Part shown: in pieces, positions 8,798-16,251 of the stretch
Layout: each line of letters opens with the position of its first letter
Position numbering within the stretch: the first letter of the stretch is position 1
DNA from: Faecalibacterium gallinarum
Lineage (GTDB): Bacteria > Bacillota > Clostridia > Oscillospirales > Ruminococcaceae
Direction of reading: 5' to 3'
Length of the DNA stretch: 61,950 nt
NCBI RefSeq assembly: GCF_022180365.1
Contig: NZ_BQKV01000037.1
Coordinates: 1-61,950 of the forward strand
Notes under the pieces: generated by a model
What the model was told of the DNA's origin: nothing
Databases searched by the model: none
Seen by the model: only the letters and a program-made list of their open reading frames with translations
Program-made: the position numbers and the translations under genes

Positions 8798-8833
8798 AAA
8801 AAGACAAGCTCCGTTTGGGGCTTGTCTTTTTTC
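8798..8833 (+). terminator. Terminator of tRNA-Leu(CAA)
   Basis: AAGACAAGC pairs with GCTTGTCTT, followed by a T-run, immediately after the tRNA CCA end. Confidence 0.85.
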
Positions 8834-9058
8834 ATTTATATCCAGTTGACTTTTTTCAGGAGCCGACCCGCCGGGAAAAGCGAAAAAACAAAGGTCAATC
8901 CGGCACTAGTAACCTCGGCCCGGGCCGGGGGTTTTTACCCGGTTTGGGGGTGGTTTCTCCCGGCGGGGCGGGGCGGCGGCGCCGGGGGCTAAAACTGGCC
9001 CAAATACCCGGGGCCCGGGGGGCCCGCATTGGCCCGGTTAAAACCGGGGCCCCCGCCC

Positions 9059-9088
9059 TTTACACCGCCGCGCCGGATGCGGTATACT
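9059..9088 (+). promoter_or_regulatory. Promoter of the ABC permease-ATPase pair
   Basis: TTTACA, 18-base spacer, TATACT. The preceding stretch (8835-9058) is very G/C-rich with many GGGG and CCCC runs and no gene. Confidence 0.6.
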
Positions 9089-9129
9089 AAAACCCAAAAC
9101 AAGACCCAAAAACCAAAGGAGGGGTGCGG

Positions 9130-9891
9130 ATGAAACGCAGCTGGGCCGCCCGGGCCGGGGCGCTCGTGTTCTGGCTGGGGGTGTGGCAGGCCGCCGCCAT
9201 GGCCATCGGGCAGGAGGTCTTTTTGGTGTCGCCCCTGCGGGCCCTGGCCACCCTGGCGGGGCTTTTGCCCACCGCGGATTTCTGGGGCCGGGTGGCCTTC
9301 AGCAGCGGGCGGATTCTCTTGGGCTTTCTGTTGGGGGCGGTGTCCAGCGTTCTGCTGGCCGCGGCGGCCCACCGTCTAAGCTGGGTGGAGCTGCTGCTCG
9401 CGCCGGTGATGCAGCTGGTCAAAGCCACCCCGGTGGCCAGTTTCATTATTTTAGCCCTGGTCTGGGTGCGGGGGTCGAGCCTCTCCACCCTGATCGGCTT
9501 TCTGATGGTGCTGCCCGTCCTCTATGGGGCGGTGCAGACCGGCATCCGGAGCGCCGACCCCCAGCTGTTGGAGATGGCCCAGGTCTTCCGGCTGCCGGTG
9601 GGGCGGCGGCTGCGGGCCATCTGGCTGCCCGCCGTCCTGCCCGCCTTCCGCCAGGGGTGCAGCGTGGCCCTGGGCATCTGCTGGAAAAGCGGCGTCGCCG
9701 CCGAGGTCATCGGCCTGCCCAATGGCAGCATCGGCGACGCCCTCTACCGGGCCAAGATCACCCTTTCCACCGGGGAGCTCTTCGCCTGGACCTTCGTGAT
9801 TATCTGCCTCAGCGCCGCCTTTGAAAAACTCTTTCTGGCGGGGCTGGACCGGGCCGTGGCCCGGGTGACCCGGGGGGAGGAGCTGTCATGA
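9130..9891 (+). CDS. ABC transporter permease, nitrate/sulfonate/thiamine-precursor type
   Basis: A 253-aa inner-membrane permease of the BPD_transp_1 fold with about six hydrophobic segments. The cytoplasmic EAA loop is readable at QVFRLPVGRRLRAIWLPAVLPA, which contacts the ATPase. The sequence resembles the SsuC/TauC/ThiX group that imports nitrate, sulfonates or pyrimidine precursors. The ATG has GGAGG seven bases upstream; a GTG two codons earlier is weaker. It overlaps the ATPase gene by four bases (ATGA). No binding protein lies next to it, so the substrate cannot be assigned. Confidence 0.85.
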   Translation: MKRSWAARAGALVFWLGVWQAAAMAIGQEVFLVSPLRALATLAGLLPTADFWGRVAFSSGRILLGFLLGAVSSVLLAAAAHRLSWVELLLAPVMQLVKATPVASFIILALVWVRGSSLSTLIGFLMVLPVLYGAVQTGIRSADPQLLEMAQVFRLPVGRRLRAIWLPAVLPAFRQGCSVALGICWKSGVAAEVIGLPNGSIGDALYRAKITLSTGELFAWTFVIICLSAAFEKLFLAGLDRAVARVTRGEELS

Positions 9892-10469
9892 GCCTGCGTG
9901 TGGAGGGGCTCTCCAAAACATTCGGAGAGAAACCCCTGTTTCAAAACCTGACCTTTGAGGCGGCGGGCCCGGCGGTGCTCTGGGCTCCCAGCGGCTGGGG
10001 CAAAACCACCCTGCTGCGGATCTTGATGGGCCTCGAAACCCCGGACGCCGGCCATGTAACCGGGGTGGGCCGGGTGGGGGCGGTCTTTCAGGAGGACCGG
10101 CTCTGCCCCCAGCTCACCGCCCCCGAGAACGTGGCCCTGGTTCTGCCCGAGGGCAGGGGAGCGGGCCCGGCCCTGGCGGCAGATTTCGCCCGGCTGGGGA
10201 TGGGCCCCGACGCCCTGAACCTGCCCGCGGGGCGGCTGTCCGGCGGGCAGAAGCGGCGGGCGGCCCTTTTGCGGGCCCTCTGGGCCGAGGCCGACACCCT
10301 GCTTTTGGACGAGCCCTTTACCGGGCTGGACCCCGCCGCCCGGGAAGAGGCGGCGGCCCTTCTGCGGGAAAAATGCGCCGGCCGGCCCACCCTGCTGGCC
10401 ACCCACGACCAGCAGGCCATCCAGGCCCTGGGCTGGCCGGTGCTGGAACTGGCAAAGCTCTGCGATTAA
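9888..10469 (+). CDS. ABC transporter ATP-binding protein, nitrate/sulfonate type
   Basis: A 193-aa ATPase that powers the permease encoded just upstream. Walker A is PSGWGKTTLL, the signature is LSGGQKRRAALLRAL, Walker B is TLLLDEPF with the catalytic Glu, and the switch His is in LLATHDQQA. At 193 residues it is short for the SsuB/TauB family (about 240-260), lacking the usual C-terminal extension. Its stop overlaps the stop of convergent hemW by four bases, so the two transcripts run into each other. Confidence 0.88.
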   Translation: MSLRVEGLSKTFGEKPLFQNLTFEAAGPAVLWAPSGWGKTTLLRILMGLETPDAGHVTGVGRVGAVFQEDRLCPQLTAPENVALVLPEGRGAGPALAADFARLGMGPDALNLPAGRLSGGQKRRAALLRALWAEADTLLLDEPFTGLDPAAREEAAALLREKCAGRPTLLATHDQQAIQALGWPVLELAKLCD

Positions 10470-11548
10470 ATCAGCTCCACCAAAATACTGTTCTGGACGA
10501 TCATCCCGGCGGGGGTGAGGGCCAGGGTCTCGCCGTTAAACCGGGCGTACCCCTGGCGGGCGCACTGGTCAAGAAAGGCCCGCTGCCGGGGGGTGAACTC
10601 CTTGCCGAACCGGCGCTTGTACTCCGCCAGGTTCAGCCCATGGCGCAGCCGAAGCTGGAGGATCAGATAATCCTCGGCCCCGCAGACCCCGTCCTCCACC
10701 GGGGGCGTGTCTCCCCGGAGGAAGGCCTCGGTGTCCGCCGGGTAGTAAAACCGCCGCCCCCCTACGCAGGAGTGGGCCGCCGGGCCCAGGCCCAGATAGT
10801 CCCCGCAGTCCCAGTAGATGAGGTTGTGGCGGCCCTCCTGGCCCGGGCGGGCAAAGTTGGAGATTTCGTACTGACGATAGCCGTGGGCTTCCAGCTGTTC
10901 CACCCCGTAGAGGTAGAAGTCGGCGGCCTGGTCGGCGGTGGGCAGCCCCTCGGGGGGCTTGCGGCCGAAGGCCGAGTCCGGCTCGATCTTCAAAAGATAG
11001 GCGGAGATGTGGTTTGCGCCCCCTTCTTCCAGCAAAGCCAGGGTATCATCGAACTCGGCCTGTGTATAATAAGGGAGAGCCATCATAATATCCCCGTTGA
11101 TCCGCTCGAACCCCGCCCGGACTGCATCGGCCAGAGCTTGGCGGGCCTGGCGGGCGGTGTGGGGGCGGCCCAGACGGCGGAGCTGGTCGTCCCGGGCGGA
11201 CTGGACCCCGAAGGAGATCCGGTTGACCCCCGCGGCCCGGTAGGCCGACAGGGTATTGTAGTCCACCGTCTCGGGGTTTGCCTCCAGGGTGATTTCCGCC
11301 CCGGGGGCGGGCTGGGCGGCCTCGATCAGCCGGGCCACCGCCGCCGGGTCCAACAGGCTGGGGGTGCCCCCGCCGAAATAAATGGTGTCGGGGCGCAGGG
11401 GCTCGCCCCCGGTGTGGCGGGCCAGCTCCCGCAGAAGGGCGTCCGTATACTCGGGAGGAACCCCCCGGGCCCCCGGCCGGGAGTAAAAGTCACAGTACCG
11501 GCACTTGGAAAAACAGTAGGGAATATGCAAATATAACCCAAATGGCAT
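10466..11548 (-). CDS. hemW: HemW-type radical SAM protein (coproporphyrinogen oxidase-like)
   Basis: A 360-aa radical SAM protein. The iron-sulfur cluster motif is YCFSKCRYCDFYS, i.e. CxxxCxxC without the fourth Cys that marks true HemN, so the HemW heme-chaperone group fits better than a coproporphyrinogen dehydrogenase. TIYFGGGTPSLL and ITLEANPETV are typical HemN/HemW blocks, and a HemN_C-like domain ends the protein. No strong ribosome site is seen before this ATG. It converges with the ABC ATPase gene. Confidence 0.87.
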   Translation of the reverse strand: MPFGLYLHIPYCFSKCRYCDFYSRPGARGVPPEYTDALLRELARHTGGEPLRPDTIYFGGGTPSLLDPAAVARLIEAAQPAPGAEITLEANPETVDYNTLSAYRAAGVNRISFGVQSARDDQLRRLGRPHTARQARQALADAVRAGFERINGDIMMALPYYTQAEFDDTLALLEEGGANHISAYLLKIEPDSAFGRKPPEGLPTADQAADFYLYGVEQLEAHGYRQYEISNFARPGQEGRHNLIYWDCGDYLGLGPAAHSCVGGRRFYYPADTEAFLRGDTPPVEDGVCGAEDYLILQLRLRHGLNLAEYKRRFGKEFTPRQRAFLDQCARQGYARFNGETLALTPAGMIVQNSILVELI

Positions 11549-11662
11549 AAAGAGATCACGGCCTTTTCATGATTCGTTCATTTCTATGTAGTATACTATG
11601 ACTCAGAAACCGGCGCAAGGCTCACACCCCTCGGCCGGGAATTGCAATAGGAGGATTCGACT

Positions 11663-12364
11663 ATGGATTACAACAACTACGATCGCGGCTATGCGGAACC
11701 CGCCATGACCGCTGCCGATTATATGTCCCGTACCTACCGCTGGATGGCCTGCGGTCTGGTGCTCACCTTTGCCACCGCCTTTGTGACGGCCACGTCCTAC
11801 ACCATGCTCTCCCTGGTCAGCTCCCTTTACCTGGTCCTGACCATCGCCGAGCTGGCCCTGGTCTTTACCCTCAGCGCGCGGGTGCAGAAGATGTCCATCG
11901 GCACCGCCCGGGCCCTCTTCCTGGCCTACTCGGTGCTCAACGGCATGGTCCTGAGCTTCTACTTCCTGGCCTTCTCGGTGGGCACTCTGGTGATGGCCTT
12001 CCTGAGCTCGGCGGTCTACTTCGGCCTGATGGCCGTCTATGGCCGCACCACCAACCGGGATCTCACCGGCTGGGGCCCCAAGCTGATGCTGGGCCTCATC
12101 GCCCTGATGATTACCAGCCTGATCGGCGGCCTGTTCGGCTTCGGGTTCGGCGGCAGTTTGCTGTACAGCGGCATCGGCCTGGTGGTCTTTATGCTGCTGA
12201 CCGCTTACGACACCCAGAAGCTGCACCAGGTGTACGCCTACTACGCTTATGACAGCGAGATGGCCGAGCGGGCTTCCATCTACGGCGCCCTGACCCTCTA
12301 TCTCGACTTCATCAACATCTTCCTGTTTGTGGTCCGCCTGATGGGCAGCCGCAGCCGGGACTAA
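11663..12364 (+). CDS. Bax inhibitor-1/YccA family membrane protein
   Basis: A 233-aa integral membrane protein with about seven transmembrane segments. The family includes E. coli YccA, a modulator of FtsH, and BsYetJ, a pH-sensitive calcium leak. The N-terminus YMSRTYRWMACGLVLTFATA and the C-terminal pair of Asp in LLTAYDTQKLHQ and LYLDFINIF match the conserved charged residues of the family. The ATG has GGAGGATTCGACT upstream, and a TATACT -10 element lies at 11592-11597. Monocistronic with a strong terminator. Confidence 0.9.
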   Translation: MDYNNYDRGYAEPAMTAADYMSRTYRWMACGLVLTFATAFVTATSYTMLSLVSSLYLVLTIAELALVFTLSARVQKMSIGTARALFLAYSVLNGMVLSFYFLAFSVGTLVMAFLSSAVYFGLMAVYGRTTNRDLTGWGPKLMLGLIALMITSLIGGLFGFGFGGSLLYSGIGLVVFMLLTAYDTQKLHQVYAYYAYDSEMAERASIYGALTLYLDFINIFLFVVRLMGSRSRD

Positions 12365-12380
12365 ACTTTAAAGACCCACC

Positions 12381-12415
12381 AGCGCCGCCGGGCCAGCCCC
12401 GGCGGCGCTTCTTTT
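12381..12415 (+). terminator. Terminator of the Bax inhibitor-1 gene
   Basis: AGCGCCGCCGGG pairs with CCCGGCGGCGCT, followed by TCTTTT. Confidence 0.85.
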
Positions 12416-12551
12416 GTGCCGGTTTGCTCCCCCGGATAACCCTAAAGAAAAACCCCCGCCCCGTGAATAAACCCGCCGCCGCTGCTGCAAACTAAGGGCA
12501 GACAAAAACTCGTACACAGAAAACGACGGAAAGGGATTGGAGAATCAAACA

Positions 12552-13337
12552 ATGGAGCATATCAGAAACTTTCTGCGGGGCAAGGGCTTTGTTCTGGCCC
12601 TGGTGGCCTGCATTCTGGCGGCGGCTGCCGTGGGGGTCTGGGCGGTGCGCACCATCCGCAATGAGATGGAACAGGATCTGAAAAACCAGCAGACCGAGAT
12701 CATCCCCGGGCAGGAGACCGCCCCCGGCATCGACGAAGGAATGGAAATGGAGGAGGACACATGGCAGCAGGAAACCGCCGACGCGGCCAAAAATGTAGAG
12801 GGGGTGCCCGAGGAGGATGCAAAATCCAGCCCGAAACCCTCTTCCTCCTCTTCTGGTGCGTCGTCTGGGTCTGGTACGGTGCTCGAACCCTCCGAGCTGC
12901 AAACCGAATCGCCCGCTGCCAGCGTGTCAGTAAAGCCTGCCTACACGCAGCCCGTCTCGGGTCAGGCGCTGGCCGTTTTCAGCGGCGATGACCTGGTGTA
13001 CAACGAGACCCTGGGCGACTGGCGCACCCACAACGGCGTGGACTACGCCTGCAAGGAGAGCGAAGAGGTCCTCGCCCCGGTCTGCGGCACGGTGGAGATG
13101 GTGACCACCGACGGCAACTGGGGCCCGGTGGTGGTGCTGAAAGACGGCGAGGGCCGGCTGTGGCGGCTCTGCGGGGTGGATGACCCCGCCGTCCAGGAGG
13201 GCGACGCCGTCACCACCGGCGACAAACTGGGCCAGGCGGGGAGCATCCCCTGTGAGAGCGTGCTCAAGAGCCATATCCACCTGGAGGTGCTGGACGGGGA
13301 CAAGTATCTGGACCCGGTGAGCATCCTCAAGGGCTGA
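12552..13337 (+). CDS. M23/LytM-domain membrane protein, SpoIIQ-like
   Basis: A 261-aa bitopic protein: short cytoplasmic N-terminus, one transmembrane helix (about residues 13-33), a Glu/Ser-rich linker to about 130, and a C-terminal LytM domain. Metal ligands HNGVDYA (HxxxD) and HIHLEV (HxH) are both kept, so it could cleave peptidoglycan cross-links, unlike B. subtilis SpoIIQ, which lacks the first His. The order of parts matches stage II sporulation protein Q, the forespore-side partner of SpoIIIAH. No other sporulation gene is nearby. The ATG has GGAG nine bases upstream; a TTG five codons earlier is possible. Confidence 0.78.
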   Translation: MEHIRNFLRGKGFVLALVACILAAAAVGVWAVRTIRNEMEQDLKNQQTEIIPGQETAPGIDEGMEMEEDTWQQETADAAKNVEGVPEEDAKSSPKPSSSSSGASSGSGTVLEPSELQTESPAASVSVKPAYTQPVSGQALAVFSGDDLVYNETLGDWRTHNGVDYACKESEEVLAPVCGTVEMVTTDGNWGPVVVLKDGEGRLWRLCGVDDPAVQEGDAVTTGDKLGQAGSIPCESVLKSHIHLEVLDGDKYLDPVSILKG

Positions 13338-13354
13338 TGCGAAACTGAAACCCC

Positions 13355-13408
13355 AACGGACGGACGGCAGCGCGGACCCCGCGCCCGGCCGCCCGTTTTT
13401 GTTTTTTG
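13355..13408 (+). terminator. Probable terminator after the SpoIIQ-like gene
   Basis: An imperfect GC-rich stem (ACGG..GCGCGG with CCGCGC..CCGT) followed by TTTTTGTTTTTT. Pairing has bulges. Confidence 0.55.
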
Positions 13409-13451
13409 CCGCAGGAGCCAGGTTTTTCCGACTCTTGGGCGGAACCGTGGA

Positions 13452-13480
13452 TTGCTTTTGGACGGAGATTCTGGTAAGAT
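13452..13480 (+). promoter_or_regulatory. Promoter of the flavoprotein-cmk-plsC-ispH/S1 run
   Basis: TTGCTT, 17-base spacer, TAAGAT. It overlaps the earliest possible start of the next frame, which argues for the internal start at 13548. Confidence 0.5.
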
Positions 13481-13547
13481 AAACTGGAGACACTGTTCGA
13501 CAGAGAAAAGCAGCCGGGCCGAACCCCGGCAGAAAGGGGATCGGATT

Positions 13548-14852
13548 TTGGCGGAAGTTATCATCATCGGCGGGGGTGCAGCGGGCCTGATGGCGGCCGG
13601 CGCGGCAGCGCGGCAGGGCCACCGGGTCACGGTGCTGGAGCACACCGGCAAACCGGGGCAGAAGATCCTGGTCACCGGCAAGGGCCGCTGCAACCTGACC
13701 AACGACTGCGGTGAGGAGGAGTTTCTGCGCCATGTGCGGACGAATCCCCGCTTTTTGTATTCGGCGCTGGCGGCCTTTCCGCCGGCCAAAACCATGGAGC
13801 TGTTTGAGAGCCTGGGGGTCGCCCTGAAGGTAGAGCGGGGGCGCCGGGTGTTCCCGGTGTCCGACAAAGCCGAGGAGATCCGCCAGGCTCTGCTGCGGTA
13901 TGCCAAAGAGGCAAAACTGGTGGAGGACGGGGCCGCCGAGCTCTTGCTGGAACCGGTTGTGACGCCGCCGGAACCGCTGGAAGAAAGCGCCGCCAGCAAG
14001 AAAAAGAAGGGGAAAAAGACCCCCGACTTCCGCTGCGTGGGGGTAAAAGGGACTTCCGGCCGGGTCTACCGGGCCGAGGCAGTGCTGGTGGCCACCGGCG
14101 GACTCAGCTACCCCACCACCGGCTCCACCGGGGACGGCTACAAGCTGGCCAGACAGGCCGGCCACACCATTGTGGACCCGGTGCCCAGCCTGGTGAGCCT
14201 GGTGTCCCACGACCCGGACTGCAAAAAGATGATGGGTCTCGCCCTCAAGAATGTGAATTTGACCCTCTTTGAGGATCAAAAAGCCATCTTCTCGGAACAG
14301 GGAGAGATGCTCTTCACCCACTTCGGGATCAGCGGCCCTTTGACCCTCAGCGCCTCCAGCCATCTGGGGGATATGAAAAAGCACCGCTACCATGTGGAGA
14401 TCGACCTGAAGCCCGCCCTGGACGAGGAGACCCTCTACGACCGGATCACCCGGGATTTCGCCCTGCTTTCGAACCACGCGGCCCAGGGGGCCCTGGTCAA
14501 GCTGCTGCCCGCCAGCATGCAGCCGGTGATGGTGGCCCGGTGGGGGATCGACCCCGCCACCCGGGCCAACCAGATCACCCGGGAGCAAAAGCGGGAGCTG
14601 GTGCGGCTGTGCAAACACTGGGCGGTGCCCATCGACGCCCGGGGCGATTTGGCCCACGCGGTGATTACATCGGGGGGCGTATCGGTGCGGGAGGTGGACC
14701 CCCGCACCATGGAGAGTAAAAAGGCCGCCGGGCTCTACTTTGCCGGCGAGGTGCTGGACGTGGACGGCTACACCGGCGGCTATAATTTACAGATTGCGTT
14801 CAGCACGGCCCAGAGCTTTGCCCGGGGGCTGAACCAGGAGAGGAGCTTATAA
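13548..14852 (+). CDS. NAD(P)/FAD-dependent oxidoreductase, HI0933/BaiN family
   Basis: A 434-aa flavoprotein. The N-terminal FAD-binding motif is VIIIGGGAAGLMAAGAAA, followed by the family signature GKPGQKILVTGKGRCNLTND. The C-terminal FAD contact is FAGEVLDVDGYTGGYNLQIA. These match the HI0933-like family that includes BaiN; physiological substrates of most members are unknown. The start is taken as TTG with AAAGGGGA upstream, because the longer frame would begin inside the promoter. It is the first gene of a tight run: cmk follows after five bases. Confidence 0.85.
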   Translation: MAEVIIIGGGAAGLMAAGAAARQGHRVTVLEHTGKPGQKILVTGKGRCNLTNDCGEEEFLRHVRTNPRFLYSALAAFPPAKTMELFESLGVALKVERGRRVFPVSDKAEEIRQALLRYAKEAKLVEDGAAELLLEPVVTPPEPLEESAASKKKKGKKTPDFRCVGVKGTSGRVYRAEAVLVATGGLSYPTTGSTGDGYKLARQAGHTIVDPVPSLVSLVSHDPDCKKMMGLALKNVNLTLFEDQKAIFSEQGEMLFTHFGISGPLTLSASSHLGDMKKHRYHVEIDLKPALDEETLYDRITRDFALLSNHAAQGALVKLLPASMQPVMVARWGIDPATRANQITREQKRELVRLCKHWAVPIDARGDLAHAVITSGGVSVREVDPRTMESKKAAGLYFAGEVLDVDGYTGGYNLQIAFSTAQSFARGLNQERSL

Positions 14853-14857
14853 AGAGA

Positions 14858-15523
14858 ATGTATTCCATCGCCATCGACGGCCCCGCCGGGGCCGGCAAAT
14901 CCACCCTGGCCCGGCGGCTGGCCAAAGAGCTGGGGTATATTTATGTGGACACCGGGGCCATGTACCGGGCCATCGGGCTGTATGCCCTGCGGGCGGGAGT
15001 GGACCCCGCCGACGCCGCCCGGGTGGAGGGGCTTTTGCCCCGGATCGCCCTCCGGCTGGAGAACCCCGCCGGGGCACAGCGGATCTACCTGAACGGCGAG
15101 GATGTGAGCGAGGCCATCCGGGCCGAGCAGGTGGGGATGGCCGCCTCGGCGGTGGCCGCCCACCCGGTGGTCCGGGCCTTTTTGCTGGATTTGCAGCGGG
15201 GGATGGCCCGCACCCAGAACGTCCTGATGGACGGCCGGGACATCGGCACCGTGATCCTGCCCGACGCCAGCGTCAAAATCTTCCTCACCGCGTCCCCCGA
15301 GGCCCGGGCCCGCCGCCGCTGGCTGGAAAACAAGGCCAAGGGGATCGAGGAGGAATACGAGGCGGTGCTGGAGGACGTGAAAAAGCGGGACTATCAGGAC
15401 AGCCACCGGGCGGCGGCTCCTCTGCGCCAGGCCGAGGACGCCATTCTGGTGGATACCTCCGAGCTGGATTTTGACCAGAGCTTTGAAACCTTAAAAAAGA
15501 TCATTGCGGAAAAGCTGGGCTGA
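14858..15523 (+). CDS. cmk: Cytidylate kinase
   Basis: A 221-aa P-loop kinase that phosphorylates CMP and dCMP with ATP. Walker A is IDGPAGAGKSTLAR, followed by VDTGAMYRAI, which binds CMP. MDGRDIGTVILPDA and the lid Arg residues in ARARRRW are as in bacterial Cmk. The cmk-plsC-ispH-S1 order is a conserved Firmicutes cluster linking nucleotide, lipid, isoprenoid and translation functions. The ATG has GGAGAGGAGC upstream inside the end of the previous gene. Confidence 0.95.
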   Translation: MYSIAIDGPAGAGKSTLARRLAKELGYIYVDTGAMYRAIGLYALRAGVDPADAARVEGLLPRIALRLENPAGAQRIYLNGEDVSEAIRAEQVGMAASAVAAHPVVRAFLLDLQRGMARTQNVLMDGRDIGTVILPDASVKIFLTASPEARARRRWLENKAKGIEEEYEAVLEDVKKRDYQDSHRAAAPLRQAEDAILVDTSELDFDQSFETLKKIIAEKLG

Positions 15524-15535
15524 CCGCAGGACAGG

Positions 15536-16186
15536 ATGGAGAAAATGCTGTATTATATTGCTATCCCGGTGGCCTGGCTTCTGTGGCACATCGGCTTCCG
15601 GATTCAGGTCATCGGGCGGGAGAATCTCAAAAACCGGGGCACCAAAGGGTTTATCATCGCCCCCACCCATATCTCGGCCATCGACCCGGTGTTTGTGGTG
15701 CTGGCCCGGTTCTGGGGCAAACGGATGATGGTCTTTGCCAAAAAAGAGCTGTTCGAGATGAACGCCTTCATCACCTGGTTCATCCGCCAGTGCGGCGCGG
15801 TGATGGTCCGGGGCACCCGGGACGAGGTGGACACCATGAACGACACCATTGAATACTGCCGCAGCGGCGGCGGGCTGCTGATCTTCCCCGAGGGCACCCG
15901 GGAAAAGGAAGGGGAGCTGATCCCCCCCAAAAGCGGCGTCTTTGTGGTGGCGGCCCAGGCCGGGGTGGATGTGATCCCCTGCCGGGTGCTCTACGACACC
16001 CCCGACGGACGGATGAAACTCTTCTGCCGGGTGCGGGTGGTCTTTGGCCCGGCCATGCCGGCCGAGCAGTTCGCCATGGAGGGCCGCCGGGACACCAAGA
16101 AGCTCCGGGCCAACAAACAGGCCCTGCTCACCGCCTGGGAGACCCTGGGGGAGGCCAACGCTTTCCCCCCGCGGGCGGCGGTTTGA
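15536..16186 (+). CDS. plsC: 1-acyl-sn-glycerol-3-phosphate acyltransferase
   Basis: A 216-aa membrane-associated acyltransferase making phosphatidic acid from lysophosphatidic acid. One N-terminal hydrophobic stretch is followed by the catalytic HX4D motif (APTHISAIDP) and the glycerol-phosphate binding FPEGTREKEG. The KSGVFVVAAQAGVDVIPC block matches motif IV of PlsC. Two ATGs three codons apart are possible; AGGACAGG precedes the first, GGAG the second. Located 12 bases after cmk in the same operon. Confidence 0.92.
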   Translation: MEKMLYYIAIPVAWLLWHIGFRIQVIGRENLKNRGTKGFIIAPTHISAIDPVFVVLARFWGKRMMVFAKKELFEMNAFITWFIRQCGAVMVRGTRDEVDTMNDTIEYCRSGGGLLIFPEGTREKEGELIPPKSGVFVVAAQAGVDVIPCRVLYDTPDGRMKLFCRVRVVFGPAMPAEQFAMEGRRDTKKLRANKQALLTAWETLGEANAFPPRAAV

Positions 16187-16251
16187 CTGGAAAAAGCCCC
16201 CGGACGAATCAAACCGCCCGGCGGCGCGTACACTAACCAGGGTGACACAAG

